The position numbers were made by a program, and so were the translations under genes. 64,000 nt of DNA from Conoideocrella luteorostrata (taxonomy: Eukaryota; Ascomycota; Sordariomycetes; Hypocreales; Clavicipitaceae): contig JASWJB010000151.1 of NCBI GenBank assembly GCA_032433595.1, positions 33,621-97,620 on the forward strand. Reading direction: 5' to 3'. The notes beneath the pieces are model-generated. The model was not told the DNA's origin and did no database searches. It saw only the letters and a list, made by a program, of their open reading frames with translations. Positions 54,486-64,000 of the stretch are shown piece after piece (the stretch's first letter is position 1; every line of letters begins with the position of its first letter).

Positions 54486-56964
54486 GATTAAGGTGGTTGC
54501 AGTTGGGGAAGCAGAAGAAAGGAATACTTGGGGACGTGTACCATGAATATAAGCGCATGAACGATGTCAAGCCTCCCGATCCTAGTGCTGAGAGGACCTG
54601 CGCTAGTTTCGGGAACTGGCAACGAGCCGTTTCTAGGGTCGCAGCTTTTCGGGCTGAAGTGGCGTTACTCGAAAGAAGCGCAAATCAGAGTTCTCCGTGT
54701 CCATGCCGTTCAGGATACCCATTTGGAAGTAAGACTAATAGCTGGTTTCGCAAGTGATATGAGGCTTGGTTTGGCAGACGGGTAGCGGCAGGGTCAGCCT
54801 GGTGTGCCCTGCACGTGTGTTTCAGACGCAGGTTTGGCAGCATGAATAAACAAAGTCGTTGGTGGCGTTGAGAACGTGTTGGCTGCCGGACGACAGATAC
54901 GGCGCAGTCTTGCATACGAGCATATTGCCACCGCCATAATGGCACCGCGTGCGTGGAGGCGGATCCATCTCTGCAACGCTGTGCCGCTCCAAGACGAGGT
55001 TGCATTGCAGGACAGACATGATGCACCGCCCCAGGCAAGCAGGGAAAACCGGAGTGGGCTGGGGCAACACATGGGAACCTTGGGGTATCGGCTCCCAAAT
55101 TACATCCTTCGTCATCCAGACCTAGGGATCCAATCCTTGGTGGCCACGTTCTGCGATACACTGCGGATCCAAGAATAGCAGTGGCAGGATATCCCTTGCA
55201 CCTGGTGGTCACGTAATGCAGACTCCGAAGGAAGTCGAGTTATTTATCAGCATCCTACAGATGCATCTTCGTTTCGGAGTTGGCCCCATCAGCCCCCCCC
55301 GCCCCCCCCCCCCCTCCCCAAGAATCTTTCAGCCTTAAGATTCGCCTCAGCGGTGACTTCTCCTTCCGGAAGTGCCTCTATGTACGAGGAGCTGATCTCT
55401 CCTGTTTGAGCGCTGCCGCTTCAATCCGTTGCGTATCATTACTAAGCCTACTATTTGCCGATGCAATCCTTTGAAGGCCATCGTGGAACAGGAGCGGAGA
55501 TAAGAGTTCAGGATTGCTCCCCGACAGGGCCTGTTGGTTCTTTGGGCAAACGATTACTACTATATCGACATTTGACTCCGTTACTCAGACGATATTACAT
55601 GCTGCTGTCGACGTGTCTTGAGCCTTCAATTATGTCCACTAGACTAGTTGAAGATATGCGTTGAGTATATGCACGTCGCTCCTGCAGCTGTAAACGGCTA
55701 ACTGCGAGTCATTCTTCACGCCGTTGGGACGGCTGAGCAGCGTCCGATTGTCTCGACTACGATTGGGGGCTATTTGAGTGGCCCCATCCGCTTAACCTCT
55801 CAGCATCTTCAGGGCTCGCTTGAACCCAGGGGCGCGGGCGATATAATCAACCACGGTCGCATCACCCTGTTGCATGCACGATCGGTCTTCTCTTGCTCGT
55901 ATTGTGCTTCTTTTTATATCCGAAGATGTCCAAGCCTGAAACCCTTACAGCTAGCTGGTGCATCTCCTGCACCGTAGTACATTCGAGCCCTTTCATCTTG
56001 GCCAATAGGTATTTTTACGGTCAGTATTTTTACGGTCTCGGCCTCGGCTGTATAGTCGAGCTTACGGGCTTTCGTGATAATAGACCTGGTTGTTGGGTCT
56101 GAAGTCCTGATGGTAGAAGAAGTCGCCACTTCCCCCTTGACAGGGTATCATGCATAATTCCGGGATGAGGGATCGCTGCAGGTTGGTAGTCGTTCGTGCT
56201 TGGCCCTCAGATTCTACAATGTCTCAGAGAAGGTATATTTACCCCCTGCTTGGTTCCCATTCCTACAATCTAGAACCCGTTCGTGTACACGTAGATTCTC
56301 GTCGTCAGCAGCGGTTCGTGCTGCAGGGCTGCTCGTACGCAACGCCCCGTTTCGCAGATCCGATACATAATTGGGTCCAAATAATATATGCCTGCGCTGT
56401 ATACCTCGTAGCTTGCGTAATAAGGCACCAAGAGCCGAGAGCTTGGACTCTGTTTGTAACGGGAGCGATCTAGCCTCGATTGGATCTTGTCAGCGACCCT
56501 GAGACGCCGAGATATGCAGGCATCCGCGTCTCCATATTTCCGGCCCCTTGAGGATCGAAGTGGTCTCAATGAATTTGCTCCTTTAATTTTCTGTTATATT
56601 AATAGCTCCCACGCGAGACGGCACGCTGGCACCTTTGTTTAGTTTCGCGATGGTAAGCTACCTAAAACATTGTCGCTCAGGGGTTGAGAAGGGGGATTAT
56701 GGAGTCATATGGAGCCAAGAAGTTCTGCTGACTACAGATAAAAGACATACGCGAGCTAAGCTAGGAAAGCAATGAAACGAAAAGGCGCGGAATGCGGCTA
56801 CTGAATTATCACTAGACTATCACGGCGATGCAAATAAATTTTCAAAAGTCCTGTAGATAATTGTGTTCAGATTTGATTCATCAGGTACTGGTCTACAAAG
56901 CAATTATAAGAAACTAAGATCTGGCACTACTAAATAATATGAAGCAAAAAAAACGTAAGAATCT
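54486..56964. other. 2.5-kb region without a supportable gene
   Basis: Contains many overlapping short frames with no family signal. A poly-C tract (about 55291-55318, interrupted by G and T) lies in the middle. It includes the bZIP-ankyrin promoter. A direct repeat TATTTTTACGGTC occurs twice at about 56008-56037. Confidence 0.45.
55291..55319. repeat. Interrupted poly-C tract
   Basis: Runs of 8 to 13 C broken by single G and T bases. Confidence 0.9.
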
Positions 56965-57309
56965 TCACATAAAACCAAGCCCAATCTCTTCACATGTAAC
57001 ATTCACGCTCTTTGAATAATTCGCCAATGCGGGTATTTCATTCTTCTTCCGATAACCTTTGACATATAGCATTGTTTGAAGAGCTATCAGGCCATTTTTA
57101 GCGCATCCTAGGAATTCCACTTCCCCAGCCGGGCTATTTTCGAAAGCTTCTGGATAAGCATCCTCCTCTGTGCACATTGGCATATCGGTTTCCGCTCCTT
57201 CCGGTCGGTTGGCGGGTCCGTGTAACAGTAAGCATAGCGGAAGTCGAACCCGCAACAGCAAGCCGGAGTTACATGATAAGGCGTAAGCAAGATTGATAGC
57301 AACAACCAC
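56965..57309 (-). pseudogene. Possible relic of a small secreted cysteine-containing protein
   Basis: A minus-strand open frame reads LLILVVVAINLAYALSCNSG, a convincing signal-peptide-like stretch, but with no in-frame ATG. Later it reads DMPMCTEEDAYPEAFENSPA, EVEFLGCAKNGLIAL and VNVTCEEIGLGF. Between the two parts the frame is Leu-rich and improbable. A neighbouring frame over the same bases reads CGFDFRYAYCYTDPP, suggesting two compensating indels. No family is recognised. I treat it as a decayed effector-like gene with low confidence. Confidence 0.3.
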
Positions 57310-57500
57310 CAGAATAAGAAGCTCCGTAGTGGCGATGACTGTTTCAAAACTGGCTTAGTGTAAGGGGGAATTTGGGGGCGAGATTGTCCACGACTGGTGC
57401 TCAGTGAAGTCTGAGCGATGAAACCGTGATAGGATAGAGTAAATGTTTTCTGCCAAAAAAGCATGGCAGATAGTAGGGTATAGATAGAAAACAAATTCAA

Positions 57501-58253
57501 TTACTTATAACTTGCCGTGACGGATAGATGTTACTTGCATGTCTGGACTCAAGTTCTATGGAGGGCCGAGACGCCGTAGTAACGGAAATGGACCTAATTT
57601 TATGCGTGCGAATACTTGAAAACTCTATGTTAGGTCTCGAAGGCAACGGTAGGCTGTTTAGTTGAGTTGGCTTACAACTTTTTCCTTTATAAAAAAAAAT
57701 AGGAGATGGAACGTACGTCGTAAATTAAACTGGAGACTATAGTTCGCTGCTTCGTAAGTATCCCACGTCTTCTTTACTGAAATATTTCTACCGGCTTTGT
57801 ACATTAATTTTGGATGCGAACCAATCATATCTTAATTGCCTTTGTATAGAAGTAGAAGTGCTAGGTGGTTTACGTCTTGATATCTGGGAATGGTGACCGA
57901 GCTACGCGAAGAATGTATGTTGAGCGTGAGTATACACTACGACTAAGTAGCGAGTATTTGCCGCACGTTCTGCTCCGTAGGAATAGCGCAATCCATGATC
58001 CATCGTCATAATGATGCGGGACAATGGTTGAGATGGCTACAAGCTAGTGTAGTAGACAGACACTATATGAGATGCTGCACCCAACATAAGACAGCAGCGG
58101 TTATAGGAATTTGCTTAACGAATTATTGGTCAATTTCTCCATGTGGGGTACAGCTGATATCTAATACTAAAAACTCACAAATTAAGACAAGTCCATGGAT
58201 GACGAAACATATATTGATGAAAGAATCGAGTAATATTTCCTGAAATGAATAAA

Positions 58254-58285
<32 letters not shown>

Positions 58286-59089
58286 ACGCATATTCATTAG
58301 TTTCGTTTAGCTACTTGTTAAAGCCGAGACAGCCACATTTCCTCCCCACTTGCACTTCGACTCCAAACGTCTTACCAGTGGGAATAGAGACAGAAATACT
58401 CCAACACTGTGACAATATTCGGCGATCGGAGAATTTACTTCAAAAGTGCATTACATCTGCACTACAGCCTAAAAATGTAATGATAATGACTCTGCTGGAT
58501 CGAACCGATGTGTAACGAGGCATGCTAGAGTCTAAACTAGAATGTCAATAAACGTAAATACGGCACCTGCTGATTTGTCGGATAATCCACCACTCAGTCG
58601 GAATTGGCGGGTGATCAGTGACAGCGCTGTATTATGATAATTGGAGCCGAACTTAGGCAAACCCGGAGAGAGTTACATATATCTTGCAAGAATGGTGATT
58701 TGTTCCGCCAGCTTATTCCCGGGGCTTCAATATGTGAATATGCGATGTGAAGACTCCGTATGCTCAGGTGTGTCGCGTCTGCACAGCGGGGGAAGGCGGG
58801 GCAAGTCTGCTGTTCGGTTTACGTACGCCATTTCAAGAAATGAACGAGAATAGAAAAATCGGCGCGCAATCAAACAACCCAAAAAAATGCTAGTTCGTAA
58901 TATCATTGTTATAATGAGTTTAGCGTTGCAGCAGTGCTTCATCCTTAAATCTCCTGCTTCGTTGCGCAGTCATGATGCTAACCATCTAGCCCAATCGACA
59001 AGCCCCACCATGAAAAGCTCAGGGCCTCATACGCTTTGCCAGCGGGCGCGCCAATCCTTCATCTCACGCGCCCTCTCTGATCCCACTCC
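57501..59089. other. Intergenic region with AAAG microsatellite
   Basis: No gene is seen. It contains an AAAG microsatellite at 58254-58286 and one ACTCCGTA word at about 58754. Confidence 0.5.
58254..58286. repeat. (AAAG)n microsatellite
   Basis: About eight perfect GAAA/AAAG units. Confidence 0.95.
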
Positions 59090-60620
59090 ATGGACAACTG
59101 GTTGACAGAATCTGGGGCGATAGGCTTGGACGGCCTGGAGATTGCCGATTTGCCCATCACCGGGCGCGGTGTCAGAGCACTGCGGCGCTTCAAGGAAGGA
59201 GAAAAGATTCTCACCATCCCAGGCCGCAGTCTCTGGACAGTCGAACATGCCTATGCAGATTCCGTTCTCGGGCCTGCCCTTCACTCTGCGCAGCCGCCCT
59301 TGTCTGTTGAAGATACGTTGGCTATATTTATCCTCTTTGTACGATCGCGCGAGTCGGGATACGATGGCCGACGAAGCCATGTGGCGGCGCTACCTGCGAG
59401 TTACTCCTCAAGCATCTTCTTCGCGGAGGACGAGTTGGAAGTGTGCGCCGGGACTTCGCTGTACACTATCACAAAGCAGCTGGAGCAACGGATTGAGGAT
59501 GACCACCAAGGATTGGTCACACAAGTGCTTGGGCAGTATCCAGATTTATTCCCGCTCGACAAATTCACCATTGAAGACGTAGGTGTCATACGCCCGTGAG
59601 GGATGTTGCCGAACCACCCACTGACATCTTTTTCCCTACTTTCCAGTACAAGTGGGCTCTCTGCACCGTGTGGAGTCGTGCCATGGATTTCAGTCTGCCC
59701 GATGGAAATTCGGTTCGACTTTTGGCGCCATTCGCGGATATGCTGAACCACTCATCCGAGACCAAGCAGTGCCATGTCTACGACGTCTCATCTGGAAGCC
59801 TCTCTGTCCTCGCAGGGAAAGACTACGAAGCCGGAGATCAGGTATGTTCGCCTTCTTCCTAGACGGTACCAATTCATGCGCTTATCTCTTCCAGGTTTTT
59901 ATCTACTACGGGCCTCTACCAAATAACCGCCTGTTACGTCTATATGGCTTTGTTCTACCTGACAATCCTAATGACAGCTATGATCTCGTTCTTGCAACGC
60001 ACCCTATGGCACCATATTTCGAGCAAAAACATAAGCTCTGGATATCAGCTGGACTTGATTCAACGGCTACCATTTCCCTCACTCTCGCTGACCCGCTGCC
60101 GACAAGTGTGCTTCGATACCTCCGTATTCAGAGACTTGACGAACCGGGTCTCGCTGTCATGGCGCGCCAGCAAGCCGATGCTACTGATCGGCAAATTAGC
60201 CATTCCAACGAAGTGGAAGTCCTGCAGTTTCTAGTAGAATCGATTCGTTCCCTTCTAGACAGTTTCGGAACTCCGCTGGAAAGGCTCCAAGATCAACTGG
60301 CGAGCGGTGTCTATGCCTCGGGAGGGAACGCCTGGGCAGCGGCGCACGTCAGCCTGGGCGAACAACGAGTGTTGAGATCGGCGAAAAGAAGAGCGGAGCT
60401 TTTATTGTCGGCAGTGCAGAACGGAACTGGGAAGGGGACGGGTTCATTGTCGGCACCGGCGCCATGTGCGAATTGCGAGAATGTTTCGGCGCAGCTGATG
60501 TTGTGTGGGCGGTGCAAAGCGGCTGCGTATTGCGGGCGCACCTGTCAAGTCGCTCATTACAAAGAGCACAAGGCAAAGTGTCGAGCTACAGCTGCTAAGA
60601 ACGTTCCTGAGATAAAATAA
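59090..60620 (+). CDS. SET-domain protein lysine methyltransferase with C-terminal MYND zinc finger
   Basis: Exons are 59090-59578, 59647-59841 and 59895-60620, all phase 0, giving 469 residues. The SET domain is of the SETD3/SETD6/RLSMT class. It has an N-terminal GLEIADLPITGRGVRALRRF loop, FADMLNHSSE (the NHS S-adenosylmethionine-contact motif) and VFIYYGPLPNNRLLRLYGF with the catalytic-region Tyr. The following helical part (about 270-400) matches the Rubisco-LSMT substrate-binding region in character. The last about 40 residues form a MYND finger: CANC, LCGRCKAAAYCGRTC and HYKEHKAKC. It would methylate lysines of a protein substrate. MYND at the extreme C-terminus differs from SMYD proteins, where MYND lies inside the SET domain. 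Substrate unknown. Confidence 0.93.
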
Positions 60621-61556
60621 ACATGAAAGAGAGCGTTCAGGTAACCCACCTAACTGTTCCGCTAATTGAAGTCAACAACTTAGTTGCAAGATAATGCCAT
60701 GATACACCCCGCAGTGCGTGATCTAGATCATACTATATGACAGGCGAGTAGAGAGTCTATAATAAGCTTATATCAACTGAATATTTCCTACTACGGATCT
60801 TTTTCACATGCAGCACGAACTACATTTTCTATCCAATACACCATGAAGTTCCGCACTGCCTTACTACAGCGTCAGCGCATAATTATTCCAAGGATCTCGC
60901 TTGAGTTGACTGCCATTCCTCGTCATGCATTGGATTGTAGAGGCGGCATTTATGCCGGACAAACCATATCAGAGTTGTTGTGCGTGCGTGACAACAACCC
61001 GGGAGGTGTGTAGGCCTATTTACACCCAATCGGAAGCGAACGAGCCAAACGCCTCACTTGCACAGAAATTGACGTTGAAAACATTTATATATACGATGAG
61101 CAAAGAAAATTCAGCGAATTGTACGGAGTACCCGCATCCATTCATTGGCGTCATTCTACAATATTTTTCTTCATACTGCGCAGTGCCTTTTGCTGGGGGC
61201 TCTGAAATGTCATATTACAATGCTCACCTTATCCAGGTTACTAGAGGTATTTCGAAGGCGGGTGTCTTAGAGCATGAAACACAATAGGAGCAAGTGCTAG
61301 TTGATTTTGTAAAATTTAAGTTGACCAATGTCAATGTATCTATGCGATAGAGCTATCTATGAACGAGCCAGACCAAGCATGCGCTCATATGGCCGCGTAG
61401 ACTACACAAGTTGGCAGATGTGATTTTGTTCCAATTGAAGAGAGAAAACGATTGAGCCACCTGCAAGTCGACCTGGCGGCTAGTTGCATGCTGGGCATTC
61501 ACCCGGTGCCCGCCGCTCTAGTATCTCCAACCAGGAAGGAACGCCCTCACGGTGTG
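60621..61556. other. Intergenic region
   Basis: No gene is seen. One TACGGAGTA word lies at 61122-61130. A GATCTAGATCAT palindrome occurs at about 60720, without the rest of the LTR family. Confidence 0.45.
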
Positions 61557-62504
61557 TTAGACACGCCTTGGATCAATGGACAGTTGAGGCATCGAGGGGC
61601 TTTTATCGTCCAGCTTATGCGGACCAGTCCATTTATTCTTCGGGATAGTCTCGTTCAAATTGAGAAATATGGACTTGCTGCTGCTATCCCAGCCAACAGC
61701 CTTACCATTCTTCTGCATGAATTCGAGTGCCTCATGTTCCAAGGACGTTTTGCCGTTTTGATCCACCTTTGCAAGCTGGGGCTGGCCTCCACTGGATTTA
61801 TAGTTGTCGTATTTCTTGTTGTACTCAGTATTGTTAATCCATTGTTTTGGCCACTCCTGATTACGTTCCTGTTGAAATTTTTCCCAGCTCATTAAATCTA
61901 CCCGTCTTCCTGGCAATCCAGCTAGTAGTTTATTCGTACTGCGCGGTGCAGGCACCCAAGCCTCTATTTGATCCCATCGTACGCCTCCGAGGGCTGAAAA
62001 TTCCGTTTCGTAAAAATATTTGAGTTTGAAGCCCGAATTATCCATGTCGATCATGTTTGGAGTGGCATGGATTTTATAGACCCAACCATCTGCCTTGCCA
62101 AAATCTGCACCGAACATCAACGCACTCCCAAAGGCCCTCGCAGTTGAGGTATATGCGGAAAGGCATGCTCCATTGTCACAAGCTGCAGTGTGGTGCTCAT
62201 ATAACCCGTAGGACTCGTTTTTTACTGGCCCACCGAACTCGGTCGGGATACCGCCAAGGGCGCGCAGCTCCGAAGGTGATCTGGTATCACCTCTATACAC
62301 AACTTGCAGCGGCTCCGTGGGCGCCTGTTCAGCCTGTCTTCGACTTTGTCGAGATGGTATGTACACTCCATCAGAGGAATGAACGTCGTTTAAAAGACCT
62401 CGTGGGAGTGTTGCCACATCCTCAGGCACAACGCGAGCACTGACCAGCCCAAACGGGGCAATCAAGCTAAGTAGGGCAAAATCGGCCAAAGTAGAGTGCT
62501 TCAT
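61557..62504 (-). CDS. Secreted heat-labile-enterotoxin-A-like ADP-ribosyltransferase, intact ExE
   Basis: Single exon of 315 residues with an N-terminal signal-like stretch (LADFALLSLIAPFGLVSA) and a dibasic site SRQSRRQ before the catalytic domain. The R-S-E signature is present in order: VYRGDTRSP (R71), AYTSTARAFG (S120-T121) and ETEFSALGG (E166, E168), followed by WDQIEAW. Cysteines flank a loop (ACDNGACLS), as in the disulfide-bearing A subunits. The C-terminal about 120 residues contain MSWEKFQQERNQEWPKQW and a Lys/Asn-rich tail, with no other domain. Relative to the gene at 48954 it keeps both acidic residues, so mono-ADP-ribosyltransferase activity is plausible. The target is unknown. 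It is likely host-directed in an invertebrate pathogen. Confidence 0.88.
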   Translation of the reverse strand: MKHSTLADFALLSLIAPFGLVSARVVPEDVATLPRGLLNDVHSSDGVYIPSRQSRRQAEQAPTEPLQVVYRGDTRSPSELRALGGIPTEFGGPVKNESYGLYEHHTAACDNGACLSAYTSTARAFGSALMFGADFGKADGWVYKIHATPNMIDMDNSGFKLKYFYETEFSALGGVRWDQIEAWVPAPRSTNKLLAGLPGRRVDLMSWEKFQQERNQEWPKQWINNTEYNKKYDNYKSSGGQPQLAKVDQNGKTSLEHEALEFMQKNGKAVGWDSSSKSIFLNLNETIPKNKWTGPHKLDDKSPSMPQLSIDPRRV

Positions 62505-64000
62505 GCTGAAATTTATGTTTGGGGTTCCAGATAAATGTGTTTGCTTTGAATACTCTTTCCAAAGGAATGAACAACCGGTGTGATTTGAATGAAGAGTATA
62601 GAGAAAGCAGGAAACGCTACATATATATATACATTCTTTTCAAATTATACAAACTGAGTCATAGGAACTGACAAAAACAGTTTCATTAGAGCTGTCCACA
62701 GCCTCATCAGTATTGAATGTGTGAAGCTGACTCTACGTATGAATTAGGTTTGTCAAACTGTCGGATCGCTGGTGTCCACTCTGTCTCCGAGACCCACCGG
62801 ACACGATATGCTATACCCTGACATCGTACGAGCTACTTTATTTGGAGTCATTTGAGATCGCTCGATCGATTTGTTTAGCTCATATAATATACAAGCTGAG
62901 AGAATACTTTGTCTTTAGTACCGGCACGTCCGGCCCTACTGGTCGAGTGCATGAAATAGTGAGGCTTGTTTTGACTATGCGCAGGTCTGCTTAGGACCCG
63001 CAAAGAGCTGCCGGCGTTCATGGATTAATAATAATAGACCATAAATGCGTGTTGGCTCTATATCCGTCACCTAAGATTAGGGATCGTCATTTATGCTGAG
63101 AAGCATTGGATAAAGTTTTTTATGCTTGTATACAAGAAAGACGCAAAGCTTATCTACTAAAAATTTGTCTAAGTGGGGAAGGAACTCCACCACTTCATGA
63201 ACTTCGAACCGTCTCACGCTAAGACGATCACAGAGTAAACTATAATATTTACATAAGTCAAGCTTTGCAATCAAGAATTCCCACACGAGAGCCGAGTCAA
63301 AGTCTTGACTCGATAATATCAGATGCAATTCCTCCGTCTGACCTCTACACTTCATGCACACGCAAAACTGTTTCTTGCCAAGCGAGTCAAGGTGTTGGCT
63401 TAGCTACGAGACTGGTCAAAGGTTGACTCGAGCGTAAAAATTTCAGACCAATAAATGTCCTGCTTTGGAATAGCTCGCAAGGGAGTTTGAAAAATAACTA
63501 ACAGCTTAGTGTAAGCGGATTTACTGTATTTTGCCAGGGACCGTGGCGCATTCATTCCTACAAGCAGTGTGCTCAGCCGCGTAACCGATTTTGATCTTCT
63601 TTCATCTTGCCTGGAGAGTGGCACTGAAGTATTTAGTGTCTATTGACTGTGTCCATTGGTTATTTATGTACTGTCCGCTAATGGTTCATAATCTTCATTT
63701 TTCTATGAGCATAGAAGGTGAAACCTTAGTGGTGTCTCGTACTCCTTTTGCGCATAGTTTATATGCGTGGGAATTCGGAGTTTCTAGTTTGGAAGAGCGC
63801 TTTGGCTCGGCCCAGAAATGCGAGAAGAAGTCTGGCGCTCCATCTGATAGAGAACATTGTTAGTTATTGAGGTACCAGCAAGGGGGGACGGCGCCTCCCA
63901 AAATACACATCACTTAAGCTGTGTGCGGTGGAGCTCGCGCCAACACGGAAATTACGTTTTACTTACAAATAAATACATACACATATATATATATATATAT
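62505..64000. other. Terminal intergenic region
   Basis: AT-rich upstream region of the second enterotoxin-like gene. Short open frames at 63077-63361 (minus) and 63591-63863 (plus) show no family signal. An AT dinucleotide microsatellite begins at about 63981 and runs off the window end. Confidence 0.45.

Noticed and set aside
54685..55212. 175-codon minus-strand frame and several overlapping neighbours
   Set aside because: At least four frames overlap over the same bases on both strands and none has a domain or codon pattern typical of the real genes here.
56965..57500. Two overlapping frames taken as a complete secreted protein gene
   Set aside because: No in-frame ATG for the signal-like stretch and no splice pair joins the frames; kept only as a low-confidence relic.

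Overview
The window is nuclear DNA of a filamentous ascomycete. Genes carry short introns (about 50-110 bp) with GT-AG ends and CTAAC/CTGAC-type branch sites. Between genes lie decayed repeats, a decayed NLR gene, a fungal bZIP-ankyrin factor and terpene cyclases. Two secreted proteins of the heat-labile enterotoxin A (ADP-ribosyltransferase) family, together with the very frequent intergenic word TACTCCGTA, point to an insect- or nematode-associated member of Hypocreales (Metarhizium/Pochonia-like). The genus is an inference.

Layout. 0-12 kb is a conserved housekeeping block: the mitochondrial tRNA-modification GTPase MSS1 (cut by the window edge), proteasome subunit PRE5 (with a GC-AG intron), a LOG-family phosphoribohydrolase, a single-pass membrane protein with a repetitive beta-type ectodomain, and a CLPTM1-family multipass membrane protein. 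13.9-18.6 kb holds two broken genes tail to tail: a calcineurin-like phosphoesterase (DCR2/PPase-like) with one frameshift, and an NLR-type gene (hydrolase, NB-ARC, TPR) with two nonsense codons and a frameshift. 18.6-25.6 kb is gene-poor and AT-rich, with a kinase remnant and a small secreted-protein-like gene. 25.6-28 kb is an intact 13-exon MFS transporter.

28.3-36 kb contains solo LTRs, a Clr5-WD40 protein and more decayed DNA. 36-44.2 kb looks like a small, partly decayed terpenoid locus: a cytochrome P450 whose EXXR arginine is Trp, a sulfotransferase-like protein, a canonical class I terpene cyclase, and a second cyclase-like protein that has lost its NSE metal-binding residues.

45.3-50.2 kb has a secreted CBM20 protein with three internal repeats, divergent from the first enterotoxin-like gene. 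53.3-60.6 kb holds a bZIP-ankyrin regulator and a SET-MYND lysine methyltransferase. A second enterotoxin-like gene with an intact R/STx/ExE signature lies at 61.6-62.5 kb.

At least five copies of one roughly 200-bp solo LTR (TGTTGGAAT start, two with perfect 5-bp target duplications) are scattered from 28 to 51 kb, exactly across the accessory part. The picture is a conserved core passing into a transposon-shaped accessory region in which immune-type, metabolic and toxin genes are being gained and lost. I saw no convincing tRNA, rRNA or CRISPR features.
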